Positions 8,529 through 18,062 of a DNA stretch of 64,000 nt are shown piece after piece. This DNA comes from Rikenellaceae bacterium (GTDB taxonomy: Bacteria; Bacteroidota; Bacteroidia; Bacteroidales; UBA932): the NCBI GenBank assembly GCA_022766385.1, contig JALEPJ010000003.1, positions 1 through 64,000 of the forward strand. Reading direction: 5' to 3'. The first letter of the stretch is position 1, and every line of letters starts with the position of its first letter. The notes below the pieces were generated by a model. It had not been told where the DNA came from. It worked only from the letters and a program-made list of their open reading frames with translations, and ran no database searches. The position numbers and the translations under genes are program-made.

Positions 8529-11039
8529 ATGAAAAAGTTATTTAAATATATTGCAGTTCTGGCTGCATCCGTGCTGGCTTTCGGATGTTATCCTGAAGTC
8601 CTGACTCCGGACCAGAACAAGCTGCCATCGGCGTCTGACTTCGACGTGGAGATTGTTGTCGATCAGGCTACCAACTATGTTACATTCACAATGAAGAACC
8701 AGGGCGTTGTCCCTATGTGGATCTTCGGTGACCAGAAAATCGACAAGACAGCCAACTCAAGGTATGCATATACCGCCAACGGCATCACTCTTCGTTTCAG
8801 GGATGCAGGCGAGCATCAGGTTGAGGTAAAGGCTTACAATGCCAACGGTATCTCACAGGGTTCTCAGATCTATACCTTCAATATCGAGAACACATTCCGT
8901 GATCCTTTCAATGCAACTCCTTATATGAAGGCGGTAGCAGGTGAGTGGATGTGGAATCATGATGTTGACAAGCATTTCGGTTGCGGTCCTAACCTTGCTG
9001 ACCCTATCGGCTGGTGGGGTGCAGGTGCCAATGAGAAGGCAGATTGGAGCCTCTATAATGACCGTATGACTTTCACTGAGGACGGACAGTATACATTCAA
9101 TCCGGGTGAAGACGGAAAGGTTTATGTGAATGCTGGTTTTACCGCTCTCGGTACTTCTCCTGATGGAAACGACTTCCTTGTCGACATTCCAGAGTACACT
9201 ACTACTTATTCTATCGAGAACAACTGGAATGCGGCAGGTATCGAGGAAATCTGGCTTGTCCTTCCTCCACAGAAGAACCTCTCTTATATCCCTAACCAGA
9301 CCATTTATGACAACCCTCGCTTCATGTTCATGGAGTCTAAGACTTCTGCAATCAAAAAGGAAATGAAGCTTGCTGCAGCAGAGGCTCCTAACGGTGATGG
9401 TACAATCTCATGGTATTATAACTTCGTTCCGGCTGTCCATGTCGCTACTCCTGAGGAACTTCTTGCAGGAACTTCTGCAGAGGGTAAGGTTTGGGTTATG
9501 GATTCAGAGGCCAAGGGTCACCTCGGATGCGGTGAGTCTGTTGAGAATCCTGCAGGATGGTGGTCTGCCGGTGCAAACGAGAAGGCTGGCTTCGGCTTGT
9601 ATGATGACGAGATTACATTCTATCCTGACGGCAAGTATACATACAGTTCAGGTGCTGACGGCAAGATGTACATCAACTGGGGTGTGACAGCAATCGGTCC
9701 TAACCCTGGAGCAGAGCCTGATATCGATATCGAGTGGCCTTTCACTGAGTCAACATATGAATTCGACGGTGAAACCATTACTCTCGCAGCAAATACTCCG
9801 ATGGTATACGTACCGTCAGACCATGTATGGAACAACCCTGTATTCCATGTCGCAGAGATCACAGAGACAACTCTCAGAGTTGTTGCAGACAATCCTGGCT
9901 GCTACTGGCAGATGATCTTCAAGGCACGTGACGTCAAGGGTCCTACAGGTCCTACACTCAACGGAACAGAGCTTCCTGCAGAGCTCTCTGTAAGTCAGGG
10001 AGATATCATCGAGGTGGGAAATCTCAATCTTGCAGAGACTTGGGTAGACCCTGACTTCTTCGAAGTTTCTGGCAATGCTCTCAAGTTCAAGGCAGTAGCA
10101 GGTGACTATCAGTTCTCATATGACAAGAATGCAAACTGGATCAGAGTGGTCCCTATGGTAGACGGTGCAAGAGCTACTTACGAGAACGGCAAGGCTCTCT
10201 GGATCATCGGTGACGGTGGTGGAAAGCCTTCAGTAGAGAATGCTATCGGCTGGAGCACAGGTGAAGCACCTCTCCCAATGGCTCAGATAGGTGAAAACAC
10301 ATATCAGATTACTCTCGCAATGAAGGGCGAAGGCGGTTCTATCAAGGTGTTCGGTCAGTCAGACTGGGGTATCGAGTGGACAAGCAACAAGTACAGTTCA
10401 TTCAACGGCAACGGTCTCTTCAAGCTCGGTAATGGTACTGACGGAGATAACGGTAATATCTATCATACAGATTCTCCAGCCGGCTATTATGTATTCACAG
10501 TTGTGGATAACGGCGGAATCTTCGATATGACTGTCGATAAAGTCAAGCAGACTGTATGGGATGCAGCTGCAGATTCAAATCTTTGGCTTACAGCGAATCT
10601 GAATAACATGGATTTCTATTTCGCGACTGGAGAGGGATGGTCGCCGATCGATCCTGCGAAATATTCAGCAGACGGAAACCATTACTACCTTACATTCCCT
10701 GAGGCTCTCGGTGCACTGCAGTGGCAGGCTCAGGTGAAGTATAAGACTCTTGGATTCAGCACAAGCGCTGACAAGACTTATGACTTTCAGGTGAAGATCC
10801 TTTCTTCAGAAGATCATCCTAGCATTACCATCAAACTTGTCAAGGAAGGTGATGACAATACTTACTATTGTACAGAGAGACACGCTGTTAAGGCGGATGA
10901 AGAGTTTGTATACCGTCTTGATAACGTAGCTGGTATAGATATGGAGGATGTTCAGCTCGTATTCGATTTCGGAGGCGGCGTAGGCGGCTCGACACTGGAG
11001 TATTACGATATTATCTTCCAGGAGCATCGCGCTGAATAA
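8529..11039 (+). CDS. multidomain surface glycan-binding protein (SGBP, SusE/F position)
   Basis: A large 836-residue lipoprotein (lipobox AFGC) in the position after SusD, where Bacteroidetes PULs encode SGBPs. After a PKD-like domain (about 25-125) come two clearly duplicated modules, at about 137-205 and 318-386. Each contains H-GCG, then P-GWW-AGANEKA, L-Y-D, and a DGKxYxN ending. Downstream are a SusE/F-like segment (540-700) and a beta-rich C-terminal domain that ends in an acidic, aromatic pattern typical of carbohydrate modules. No catalytic residues are recognised. It probably holds beta-glucan at the cell surface for the GH16 and GH30 enzymes. A strong terminator follows the gene. 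Confidence 0.8.
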   Translation: MKKLFKYIAVLAASVLAFGCYPEVLTPDQNKLPSASDFDVEIVVDQATNYVTFTMKNQGVVPMWIFGDQKIDKTANSRYAYTANGITLRFRDAGEHQVEVKAYNANGISQGSQIYTFNIENTFRDPFNATPYMKAVAGEWMWNHDVDKHFGCGPNLADPIGWWGAGANEKADWSLYNDRMTFTEDGQYTFNPGEDGKVYVNAGFTALGTSPDGNDFLVDIPEYTTTYSIENNWNAAGIEEIWLVLPPQKNLSYIPNQTIYDNPRFMFMESKTSAIKKEMKLAAAEAPNGDGTISWYYNFVPAVHVATPEELLAGTSAEGKVWVMDSEAKGHLGCGESVENPAGWWSAGANEKAGFGLYDDEITFYPDGKYTYSSGADGKMYINWGVTAIGPNPGAEPDIDIEWPFTESTYEFDGETITLAANTPMVYVPSDHVWNNPVFHVAEITETTLRVVADNPGCYWQMIFKARDVKGPTGPTLNGTELPAELSVSQGDIIEVGNLNLAETWVDPDFFEVSGNALKFKAVAGDYQFSYDKNANWIRVVPMVDGARATYENGKALWIIGDGGGKPSVENAIGWSTGEAPLPMAQIGENTYQITLAMKGEGGSIKVFGQSDWGIEWTSNKYSSFNGNGLFKLGNGTDGDNGNIYHTDSPAGYYVFTVVDNGGIFDMTVDKVKQTVWDAAADSNLWLTANLNNMDFYFATGEGWSPIDPAKYSADGNHYYLTFPEALGALQWQAQVKYKTLGFSTSADKTYDFQVKILSSEDHPSITIKLVKEGDDNTYYCTERHAVKADEEFVYRLDNVAGIDMEDVQLVFDFGGGVGGSTLEYYDIIFQEHRAE

Positions 11040-11050
11040 TGATCAGATCA

Positions 11051-11090
11051 GGCAGGGGTACGGGCCCGAGGGCACTGCCCCTGCCTTTTT
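11051..11090 (+). terminator. intrinsic terminator inside the PUL
   Basis: GGCAGGGG (11051-11058) pairs with CCCCTGCC (11078-11085), with additional G-C pairing inside and a T5 run. It lies between the SGBP gene and the GH16 gene and probably lowers or separates expression of the enzyme genes. Confidence 0.75.
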
Positions 11091-11104
11091 AAATTATCAT
11101 CTTT

Positions 11105-12628
11105 ATGAATTTCAAGACTTTATCGATACTGATACTATCTGCGTTGTTATGTGGTCTATGTGCATGCGAACGTCCTGATGAAGGCGGTAACGATCCTGTC
11201 AGGACTGGCAATGTGACCGTTTCTCCAGAAGAAATCAGAGTGGGGAGTGATGCTGTCGAGGTGAAGCTTGAGCTTGCATCTGACTGCGACTGGGGCATAA
11301 ATTCCGATGACAATACATGGGTTTCCGTATCTCCGAGCGGAGGCATTGCAGGAAAGACTGCAGTGAAGGTCAAGATTGCTGAGAATGCTACGGGAGAAGT
11401 CCGTGAAACAGCACTTACAGTCCGATATGGCACTTCGAAACTCTCTGTCCCTGTATGGCAGAACTATGATGTCGTGGCAGTAGAGATTTCCGATGCGGCA
11501 TTCAGGTCATATCTTCTCGGAGCATATGATGCAGATGAAGATGGAGTCTTGAGTACGAAAGAGGCTGCGGCGGTTACAGAGATCAAGGCTGCCGGCTGCG
11601 GCATAAAGGCTATGCCGGAACTGAACACAGTCTTCAAGGATATAACATATCTTGACTGCTCCGGAAATGAACTGACTCAGCTCGATCTTTCCGGTATGAC
11701 AAAGCTTGAATATCTCGACTGTTCGGATAACAAACTTACAGAACTGGATATAGCTCAGCTTGTAGGCCTCAAGACAATGAATGCGACAGGTAATCCTCTG
11801 ACGGCCATCTACGTATGGACGAAGTTTACCGAACCTGACGGATTCAGCAAGCCTGATTCGGCTTCATATGTGGAGCCAAGCATAGATACTCCTGCAGGAT
11901 ACCAGTTGGTATGGCAGGAGGAGTTCAATGAAACAGCTACAGGTCTCCCTGATACCAAGAAATGGTGGTATGAGACGGCAGAACCTGGCTGGGTGAACAA
12001 TGAACTTCAGACATATATCGCAGGTCGCAAGGGCGACATCGTTACAGCGGATGTAAGCGACGGAACCCTCAAGATCCGCGCAATCAAGGACGGCAACAGA
12101 GTATATTCTGCCCGTGTAAATACAAAAGAGAGCTGGACATACGGCTGGTTCGAAGCCCGTTTGAAGCTCCCGAAGGGCAAGGGCACATGGCCGGCATTCT
12201 GGATGATGCCGGAGACATGGTCAGGGTGGCCAGACGGCGGCGAGATCGACATTATGGAACACGTAGGATGCGTTCCGACAGAGGTGTCATCGTCAATTCA
12301 CTGCAAGGCATATTACCATGCCATAAACACGCAGAAGACCGCTGCAAGGAAGATCGCGACAGTGATGGACGAGTTCCACGTATATGCACTTGAATGGACT
12401 CCTGAATATATAAAGACATATGTTGACGGAGAATTGCTGTTCCATTATAATCCAGATAATTATCCGAAAGGCAGGAATAAGGACACATGGCCGTTCAACA
12501 AGCCTTTCCAGCTGAAGCTGAATCTCGCATGGGGCGGCGACTGGGGAGGAATGTACGGCGTGGATGAAAGCTGCCTCCCTGCAACATACGAAATAGATTA
12601 TGTACGCGTATTCCAGATTCCTGAATAA
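11105..12628 (+). CDS. GH16 endo-beta-1,3-glucanase (laminarinase) with BACON and leucine-rich repeats
   Basis: Predicted surface endo-glucanase cutting beta-1,3-glucan. The 507 residues start with a lipoprotein signal (GLCAC). A BACON domain follows (about 38-115; ASDCDWGI and a WVSVSPSGG stretch), then an EF-hand-like DADEDGVLSTKE (about 145-160). Short leucine-rich repeats come next (LDCSGNELTQLDLSG, LDCSDNKLTELDI; about 175-230). The catalytic GH16 domain (about 265-507) carries GEIDIMEH near residue 380, which contains the nucleophile and acid/base glutamates. The C-terminal strand IDYVRVFQ is typical of GH16_3 laminarinases. The order BACON, EF-hand, LRR, GH16 is unusual. It is the first gene after the internal terminator. 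Confidence 0.92.
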   Translation: MNFKTLSILILSALLCGLCACERPDEGGNDPVRTGNVTVSPEEIRVGSDAVEVKLELASDCDWGINSDDNTWVSVSPSGGIAGKTAVKVKIAENATGEVRETALTVRYGTSKLSVPVWQNYDVVAVEISDAAFRSYLLGAYDADEDGVLSTKEAAAVTEIKAAGCGIKAMPELNTVFKDITYLDCSGNELTQLDLSGMTKLEYLDCSDNKLTELDIAQLVGLKTMNATGNPLTAIYVWTKFTEPDGFSKPDSASYVEPSIDTPAGYQLVWQEEFNETATGLPDTKKWWYETAEPGWVNNELQTYIAGRKGDIVTADVSDGTLKIRAIKDGNRVYSARVNTKESWTYGWFEARLKLPKGKGTWPAFWMMPETWSGWPDGGEIDIMEHVGCVPTEVSSSIHCKAYYHAINTQKTAARKIATVMDEFHVYALEWTPEYIKTYVDGELLFHYNPDNYPKGRNKDTWPFNKPFQLKLNLAWGGDWGGMYGVDESCLPATYEIDYVRVFQIPE

Positions 12629-12644
12629 ATTGTAACATTGCGAT

Positions 12645-14858
12645 ATGAAAAGAATTTTAAGCGCAATCATGCTCATATCGGTACTGGCGCTTGCATCATG
12701 CGGCATGGAATCGAAGAGCGATATCGACAAAAAAGTCGATGAACTTCTTTCAAAGATGACCCTTCATGAGAAGGTCGGTCAGATGAACCAGCTTTCCGGT
12801 GGAGCGTGGCTTGTGGATCAGGCTGCAAAGGGAGAGGTAGGATCTATTCTCAACTGTGTGGATCCGGCAGAAATCAATGCTGTCCAGAAAGCGGCGGTAG
12901 AGCAGAGCCGTCTGGGTATTCCTATCCTTGTAAGCCGTGACGTCATCCACGGATTCAGGACAATTTTCCCGATCCCGATCGGACAGGCGGCGACATTTGA
13001 TCCTGCGATCGTGGAAAAAGGAGCGCATATTGCTGCTGTAGAAGCTACTGCAAGCGGTGTGAGATGGACATTCTCTCCTATGCTTGACATAGCACGTGAC
13101 CCGCGCTGGGGCCGTGTGGCCGAAGGTTCAGGTGAGGATCCGTATCTCGATGCGCTTATGGGTGTGGCCATGGTGAAGGGCTATCAGGGAGATGACCTGA
13201 GCGATCCGACTTCAATGGCTGCCTGCATCAAGCATTTCGTGGGTTATGGTGCAGCAGAAGGCGGACGTGACTACAATACGACAATGATTTCGGAGCGTTC
13301 TCTCCGCAATACATATTTTCCTGCATTCAAGGCCGCTGCAGAGGCCGGAGCCGCAACTCTCATGACTTCGTTCAATGAGATAGACGGTATTCCTTCTACA
13401 GGTAACAAGTGGCTTCTCAAGGACATCCTTCGCGATGAATGGGGATGGGACGGAATGGTAGTGACGGATTGGAATTCGGCTGGTGAGATGATTGCCCATG
13501 GCTTTTCACGTGACCTCAAGCACACCGCGGAACAGGCGATAAACGCAGGTGTCGACATGGATATGATGTCATACGGCTTCATCCAGTATGTGGAGGAACT
13601 CGTGAAGGAAGGAAAGGTTTCCGAGAAGGAAATCGACCGCGCCGTGCGCAATATCCTGAAACTCAAGTTTGAACTCGGACTGTTCGAGCATCCTTATGTC
13701 GACGAGACTGCCTCGGCGAAGGTGGATTATGCACCGGAGCATCTCGAGGCCGCAAAGCAGTGCGCGATCGAGTCGGCAGTTCTCATCAAGAACAATGGAG
13801 TCCTTCCGCTTGCCGGAGCAAAGACAATTCTGGTCACAGGTCCTCTTGCTGACGCTCCGCATGAGCAGATGGGAACATGGGCGTTCGACGGCCAGAAGGA
13901 GCATACGCTTACTCCTCTTGCGGCTCTTCGTCAGGAGTATGACGTGATCTGGGAACCGGGACTGGACTATAGCCGTGACAAGGACAGATCTGATTTCGCA
14001 AAGGTACGCATCGCTGCTTCAAGAGCGGATGCAGCTGTTGTATTCGTTGGTGAAGAGGCTATCCTTTCAGGAGAGGCGCATTCGCTTTCCAAGCTCAATC
14101 TTCAGGGTGCGCAGAGCGAGCTTATTGCAGAGGTGGCAAAGTCAGGAAAGCCGGTTGTGGTTGTGGTTATTGCCGGCCGTCCTCTTACCATCGAGCGTGA
14201 TCTCGCAAACTGCGATGCAATGCTCTATTCGTTCCATCCGGGAACAATGGGAGGTCCTGCACTTGCAGACCTCATCAAGGGAAAGGCAGTACCTTCGGGA
14301 AAGCTTCCTATGACATTCCTCCGCGATGCGGGACAGGCTCCGTTCTATTACAACCATAACAACAGCGGACGTCCATGTAACGGTACAGAAACCCTGCTGG
14401 ATGATATCCCTATGGCTGCAGGACAGACATCTCTCGGTTGTACGTCATATTATCTTGACACAGGCTACGGCCCTCTCTTCCCGTTCGGATACGGACTTTC
14501 ATATACGTCATTCGAGTATGGAAAGCCTGTTGTGGAGAATGCGGAGCTTGGCCGTGATGATGTGCTCAGAGTAAGCTTCGATCTCAAGAATACCGGTAAG
14601 TATGAAGGTACGGAGGTAGCTCAGCTCTATGTTCAGGACAAAGTGGGATCTGTAGTCCGTCCTGTAAGGGAACTCAAGAGATTCGAGAGAGTGAATCTGG
14701 CCCCTGGTGAATCAAGGAAGGTGACATTCGAACTTCCTGTTGCCGAGCTCGCATTCTGGAATTTCGATATGGAATATGTAGTTGAGCCTGGTGACTTCAG
14801 GCTTTGGGTTGCAGGCGATTCTGCTTCCGGAACTCCAATTGATTTCGTCGTAAAATAG
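12645..14858 (+). CDS. GH3 family beta-glucosidase
   Basis: A 737-residue exo-acting enzyme expected to release glucose from the non-reducing ends of glucan oligosaccharides made by GH16 and GH30. The signal peptide ends in a lipobox (ALASCG). The N-terminal (beta/alpha)8 domain holds HGF (substrate site), the RD-RWGR motif (DPRWGRVAEGSGEDPY) and KHFVGYG. The nucleophile Asp is in VVTDWNSAGE, near residue 275. The alpha/beta sandwich and a fibronectin-III-like C-terminal domain are complete (GYGLSYTSFEY, then LYVQD). Length fits BglX-type GH3. It is 16 bases after the GH16 gene and 1 base before the CotH gene, so co-transcribed. Confidence 0.94.
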   Translation: MKRILSAIMLISVLALASCGMESKSDIDKKVDELLSKMTLHEKVGQMNQLSGGAWLVDQAAKGEVGSILNCVDPAEINAVQKAAVEQSRLGIPILVSRDVIHGFRTIFPIPIGQAATFDPAIVEKGAHIAAVEATASGVRWTFSPMLDIARDPRWGRVAEGSGEDPYLDALMGVAMVKGYQGDDLSDPTSMAACIKHFVGYGAAEGGRDYNTTMISERSLRNTYFPAFKAAAEAGAATLMTSFNEIDGIPSTGNKWLLKDILRDEWGWDGMVVTDWNSAGEMIAHGFSRDLKHTAEQAINAGVDMDMMSYGFIQYVEELVKEGKVSEKEIDRAVRNILKLKFELGLFEHPYVDETASAKVDYAPEHLEAAKQCAIESAVLIKNNGVLPLAGAKTILVTGPLADAPHEQMGTWAFDGQKEHTLTPLAALRQEYDVIWEPGLDYSRDKDRSDFAKVRIAASRADAAVVFVGEEAILSGEAHSLSKLNLQGAQSELIAEVAKSGKPVVVVVIAGRPLTIERDLANCDAMLYSFHPGTMGGPALADLIKGKAVPSGKLPMTFLRDAGQAPFYYNHNNSGRPCNGTETLLDDIPMAAGQTSLGCTSYYLDTGYGPLFPFGYGLSYTSFEYGKPVVENAELGRDDVLRVSFDLKNTGKYEGTEVAQLYVQDKVGSVVRPVRELKRFERVNLAPGESRKVTFELPVAELAFWNFDMEYVVEPGDFRLWVAGDSASGTPIDFVVK

Positions 14859-14859
14859 A

Positions 14860-16518
14860 ATGAAACATTTTTTCCTCATTCCTTTGATCTTATTGTCCCT
14901 GTCTCTTTCCGGATGCAGGGAGGAAATCAGCGCCTCAGAACAGGATAAAGCGCCTGCAGGCTATCTTGAACTGCTTGAAGCATATGAAGAGGGACTTTCG
15001 TTCTCTTCTGCGGAACATGTCTCTCAAGGCTGTGTCCTGACCTTCGGAGACGGCTCAATGATAACCGTGCCGGAGACCTCGTTCATTATTGATGACTGTA
15101 CCGGAAAAGATCCGGTAAAGTGTTGGGTAACAAGCGGATGGTGGTGCAAGGATGGTCTTGTTCTGGGAATAAAGGCTGATTCGTCCCTTTCAAGGGAAGA
15201 GGCTCTGCCTGTATATGTCTATTTCAACGAAATGACATTGTACATGAAGCTCAGCAACTATGAGTTCCTTACATTCTCAAGCGAGGCTCTGGAGGAGGAA
15301 AAGGACCGGTTGGAAAAGCTTGAAAGGATGCAGAACTTACCGGTGATCAGAATAAAGACAGACGGTAATGCACAGATTCTGGACAAGAAGAATTATGTGA
15401 AGGGAAGTATAACCATATCTGATCCTGAGGGATTATATGGTGACACTGAAGACTTTACGGCAAGAATGGGCATCAGAGGGCGAGGTAATTCCACATGGGA
15501 ATGGCCAAAGAAGCCTTGGAAGGTCAAGCTGGATGAGAAGGCTTCTCTTCTTGGAATGCCTGCAGACAAGGAGTGGGCTCTGCTTGCGAACTATTCAGAC
15601 AGAACCCTTATGCGTAATATCGTGGCTCTGAAGATCTCGGAAATATGCGGATTCAAATGGACACCGCGCCTTCGCAGCGTAGAGGTATATCTGAACAATG
15701 AATATCAGGGCGTATATACGCTTTGCGAGCATAAGAAGGTGTCATCAGACAGAGTGGATATAGATGTCGCTGATGAATCGGATGCTCCTGAAGAGGGCGG
15801 ATATTATCTTGAAATGGAGGAGAATCTGGATGAGACCACATGCTGGTGGACAGGAATGGGTGTCCCTATGATGTTCAGCGATCCTGAGGTTCCGACTCCG
15901 GCACAGTTGAAATATGTCAAGAATCTTTTTGCTGATTTTGAGGCTTGTCTGTACAGCAGCGATCTGGCCGATCCTGTGAAGGGTTATGCCGGATATATCG
16001 ATGTGGACTCGTTCATAAACTACTACATCATACAGGAACTGACAAAGAACATTGACGGAAACCTGCGCAAGAGTTCGTTCATTACAATAGAGGCCGGAGG
16101 AAAGATGGAGATGTACCATGTGTGGGACTTTGATCTTAGCTTGGGCAACTGCGGCTATTTCGACGGAACTATAGGAAACGGCCCTGAGGGCTTCTGGATC
16201 AAGGATTATACCTCCGGAAGCTGGAGAGGAGACAACTGGTTCAACCGTATGATGAAAGATCCTGCATTCGTCGCAAGACTGAAGGAAAGATGGAACGAAC
16301 TGATGCCTGAGCTTTCGAAGATTACTGACTTCATTGAGGAACAGGCCATTGTTTTGGATAAGGCTCAGGAAAGAAATTTCAAAAAATGGGGCATAAACGC
16401 ATCTGTAGACTGGGTGAAGTTCCCGTCTCTGGGCTCATATGAAAAGGAAGTGGACTATCTCAAGTATTTCTATTCGGAAAGACTTGGATGGCTGGATAAG
16501 GAAATTGACAGCTTATAA
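14860..16518 (+). CDS. CotH-kinase-family lipoprotein
   Basis: CotH proteins are atypical protein kinases, first known from spore coats; many Bacteroidetes encode secreted ones of unknown role. The 552-residue product has a lipoprotein signal (SLSGC). Its CotH core starts near residue 200: RGRGNSTWEW, then KKPWKVKL, WALLANYSDRTLMRN, and the strand YQGVYTLCEHKKV. The acidic site lies in HVWDFDLSLGN, where the aspartates would bind metal and ATP. The N-terminal 150 residues are beta-rich and unassigned. It is tightly packed between GH3 and GH30 (1- and 4-base gaps), so it belongs to the PUL. Whether it phosphorylates anything or merely binds glycan is unknown. Confidence 0.85.
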   Translation: MKHFFLIPLILLSLSLSGCREEISASEQDKAPAGYLELLEAYEEGLSFSSAEHVSQGCVLTFGDGSMITVPETSFIIDDCTGKDPVKCWVTSGWWCKDGLVLGIKADSSLSREEALPVYVYFNEMTLYMKLSNYEFLTFSSEALEEEKDRLEKLERMQNLPVIRIKTDGNAQILDKKNYVKGSITISDPEGLYGDTEDFTARMGIRGRGNSTWEWPKKPWKVKLDEKASLLGMPADKEWALLANYSDRTLMRNIVALKISEICGFKWTPRLRSVEVYLNNEYQGVYTLCEHKKVSSDRVDIDVADESDAPEEGGYYLEMEENLDETTCWWTGMGVPMMFSDPEVPTPAQLKYVKNLFADFEACLYSSDLADPVKGYAGYIDVDSFINYYIIQELTKNIDGNLRKSSFITIEAGGKMEMYHVWDFDLSLGNCGYFDGTIGNGPEGFWIKDYTSGSWRGDNWFNRMMKDPAFVARLKERWNELMPELSKITDFIEEQAIVLDKAQERNFKKWGINASVDWVKFPSLGSYEKEVDYLKYFYSERLGWLDKEIDSL

Positions 16519-16522
16519 GGAT

Positions 16523-18055
16523 ATGCATAGATTCAGACTATTATTTGTGTCGGTACTTCTCTGCCTCTGCGCGTGCAACTGCACTGAAAACGGAGATTCA
16601 GACAAACCGGAAGGTCCTGCTGACGAAACCAAGGACGTCACTGCATATGTGACGACTGCCGATATGAAGAACCTTTTCAGGAAATCGGTATTCTCGTTTA
16701 CTGACCTGAATGTACTCGACTCATACAATGTAAGGTATGACAAGACTTCTCTCGGAAAGGAGATAGACGGTTTCGGTCTTGCTGTGACGACTGCGACATG
16801 CTACAACTTGATGAGGATGTCACAGGACGATAGGACTGCCTTCCTGAAGGAGATCTTCTCTCCGGATGAAGGTCTGGGATCAAGCCTCATACGTGTTTCT
16901 ATAGGAGCATCGGATTTCTGCCTCCATGAGGAATATACATGGTGCGACAAGCCGGGGTTGGAGAACTTTGCAGTGCATGAGGAAGACAAGGAGTATCTTT
17001 TCCCTATACTCAAGGAAATATATGCAATCAATCCGGACGTGAAGATAATCGCATCCCCTTGGTCATGTCCTAAATGGATGAAATGCCGGATGCCGGGAGG
17101 AAACGACTGGGATGCTTCGAAATTCAACACCCCGGTCACAGAAGAGAAGGATTATGATTCATGGACAGGAGGCCGTCTGAAACCTTCATGTTATCAGGCA
17201 TATGCCGGATATTTCGTAAAATGGGTTCAGGCTATGGAGGGTGAAGGGTTTAATATCCATGCCCTTACTATGCAGAATGAACCTCTCAATCCTGGTAATT
17301 CGATGTCTCTTGTGATGCCATGGCAGGATCAGAAGGAATTTGTCAAGATTCTTGGACCGGCTATGGAGGAGGCAGGCCTTGGTGATGTACAGCTCCTGCT
17401 GTATGACCATAACTTCAACTATGACAACAAATCTGGACAGGACAATTATCCGCTGAACATATATGCCGATCCGGAGGCGTACAGATGGTCAGACGGCTCT
17501 GCATGGCACAGCTATGGCGGTTCTGTTACTGAGCTGGATGAGATTCAGGCGACATATCCTGAGAAGTCAATCTATTTCACAGAGGCATCTATCGGTGAGT
17601 GGAATTATAACTTTGCCAATTGTCTTATCAATGATTTCTCTACTTTGTTCATGGGAACATTGAAGAGAGGCGGCCAGGGCGTGACGCTCTGGAACATGAT
17701 GCTTGACGACAAGAACGGCCCGTACAGCCCTCAGGAAGGCTCCTGCAAGTCATGCTACGGAGCTGTGACCATAGATTCTTCGGACTACAGCACAATAGTC
17801 AGGAACAGCCATTGGTACAATGTGGCTCATGCTTCTGCTGTCGTAAAGCCGGGTGCAAGGATGATGGAAACTTCAGGATATTCCTTCCCTTCAGGCTTCC
17901 AGTGCCAGATGTTCCTGAATCCTGACGGAACCATAGGCGTGCTCATGCTGAACGAGAAAACTTCTTCTCAGCAGATTGTCTTCATAAACGACACATTTAC
18001 AGTGAAATATAATGTACCTGCGAAGTCGTTGGTGTCGCTCATGTGGCAGGAATAA
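16523..18055 (+). CDS. GH30 family endo-beta-1,6-glucanase (probable GH30_3)
   Basis: Predicted to cleave beta-1,6-linked glucan. The start chosen is the ATG at 16523, just after the CotH stop; a longer frame from 16439 would overlap that gene by 80 bases. The 510 residues open with a lipoprotein signal (CLCAC). The TIM barrel carries GFGLAVTTATCYNLM, ASPWSCPKWM, the acid/base Glu in MQNEPLN (about 253), and the nucleophile Glu in YFTEASIGEW (about 354). The C-terminal beta-sandwich is intact. In characterised Bacteroides loci GH30_3 with GH3 digests beta-1,6-glucan, and GH16 adds beta-1,3 activity, so laminarin-like or fungal glucan is the likely target. Confidence 0.92.
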   Translation: MHRFRLLFVSVLLCLCACNCTENGDSDKPEGPADETKDVTAYVTTADMKNLFRKSVFSFTDLNVLDSYNVRYDKTSLGKEIDGFGLAVTTATCYNLMRMSQDDRTAFLKEIFSPDEGLGSSLIRVSIGASDFCLHEEYTWCDKPGLENFAVHEEDKEYLFPILKEIYAINPDVKIIASPWSCPKWMKCRMPGGNDWDASKFNTPVTEEKDYDSWTGGRLKPSCYQAYAGYFVKWVQAMEGEGFNIHALTMQNEPLNPGNSMSLVMPWQDQKEFVKILGPAMEEAGLGDVQLLLYDHNFNYDNKSGQDNYPLNIYADPEAYRWSDGSAWHSYGGSVTELDEIQATYPEKSIYFTEASIGEWNYNFANCLINDFSTLFMGTLKRGGQGVTLWNMMLDDKNGPYSPQEGSCKSCYGAVTIDSSDYSTIVRNSHWYNVAHASAVVKPGARMMETSGYSFPSGFQCQMFLNPDGTIGVLMLNEKTSSQQIVFINDTFTVKYNVPAKSLVSLMWQE

Positions 18056-18062
18056 GAGAAAT

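Noticed and set aside
16439..16522. N-terminal extension of the GH30 gene
   Set aside because: It overlaps the CotH coding sequence and would hide the lipoprotein signal; the ATG at 16523 fits better.
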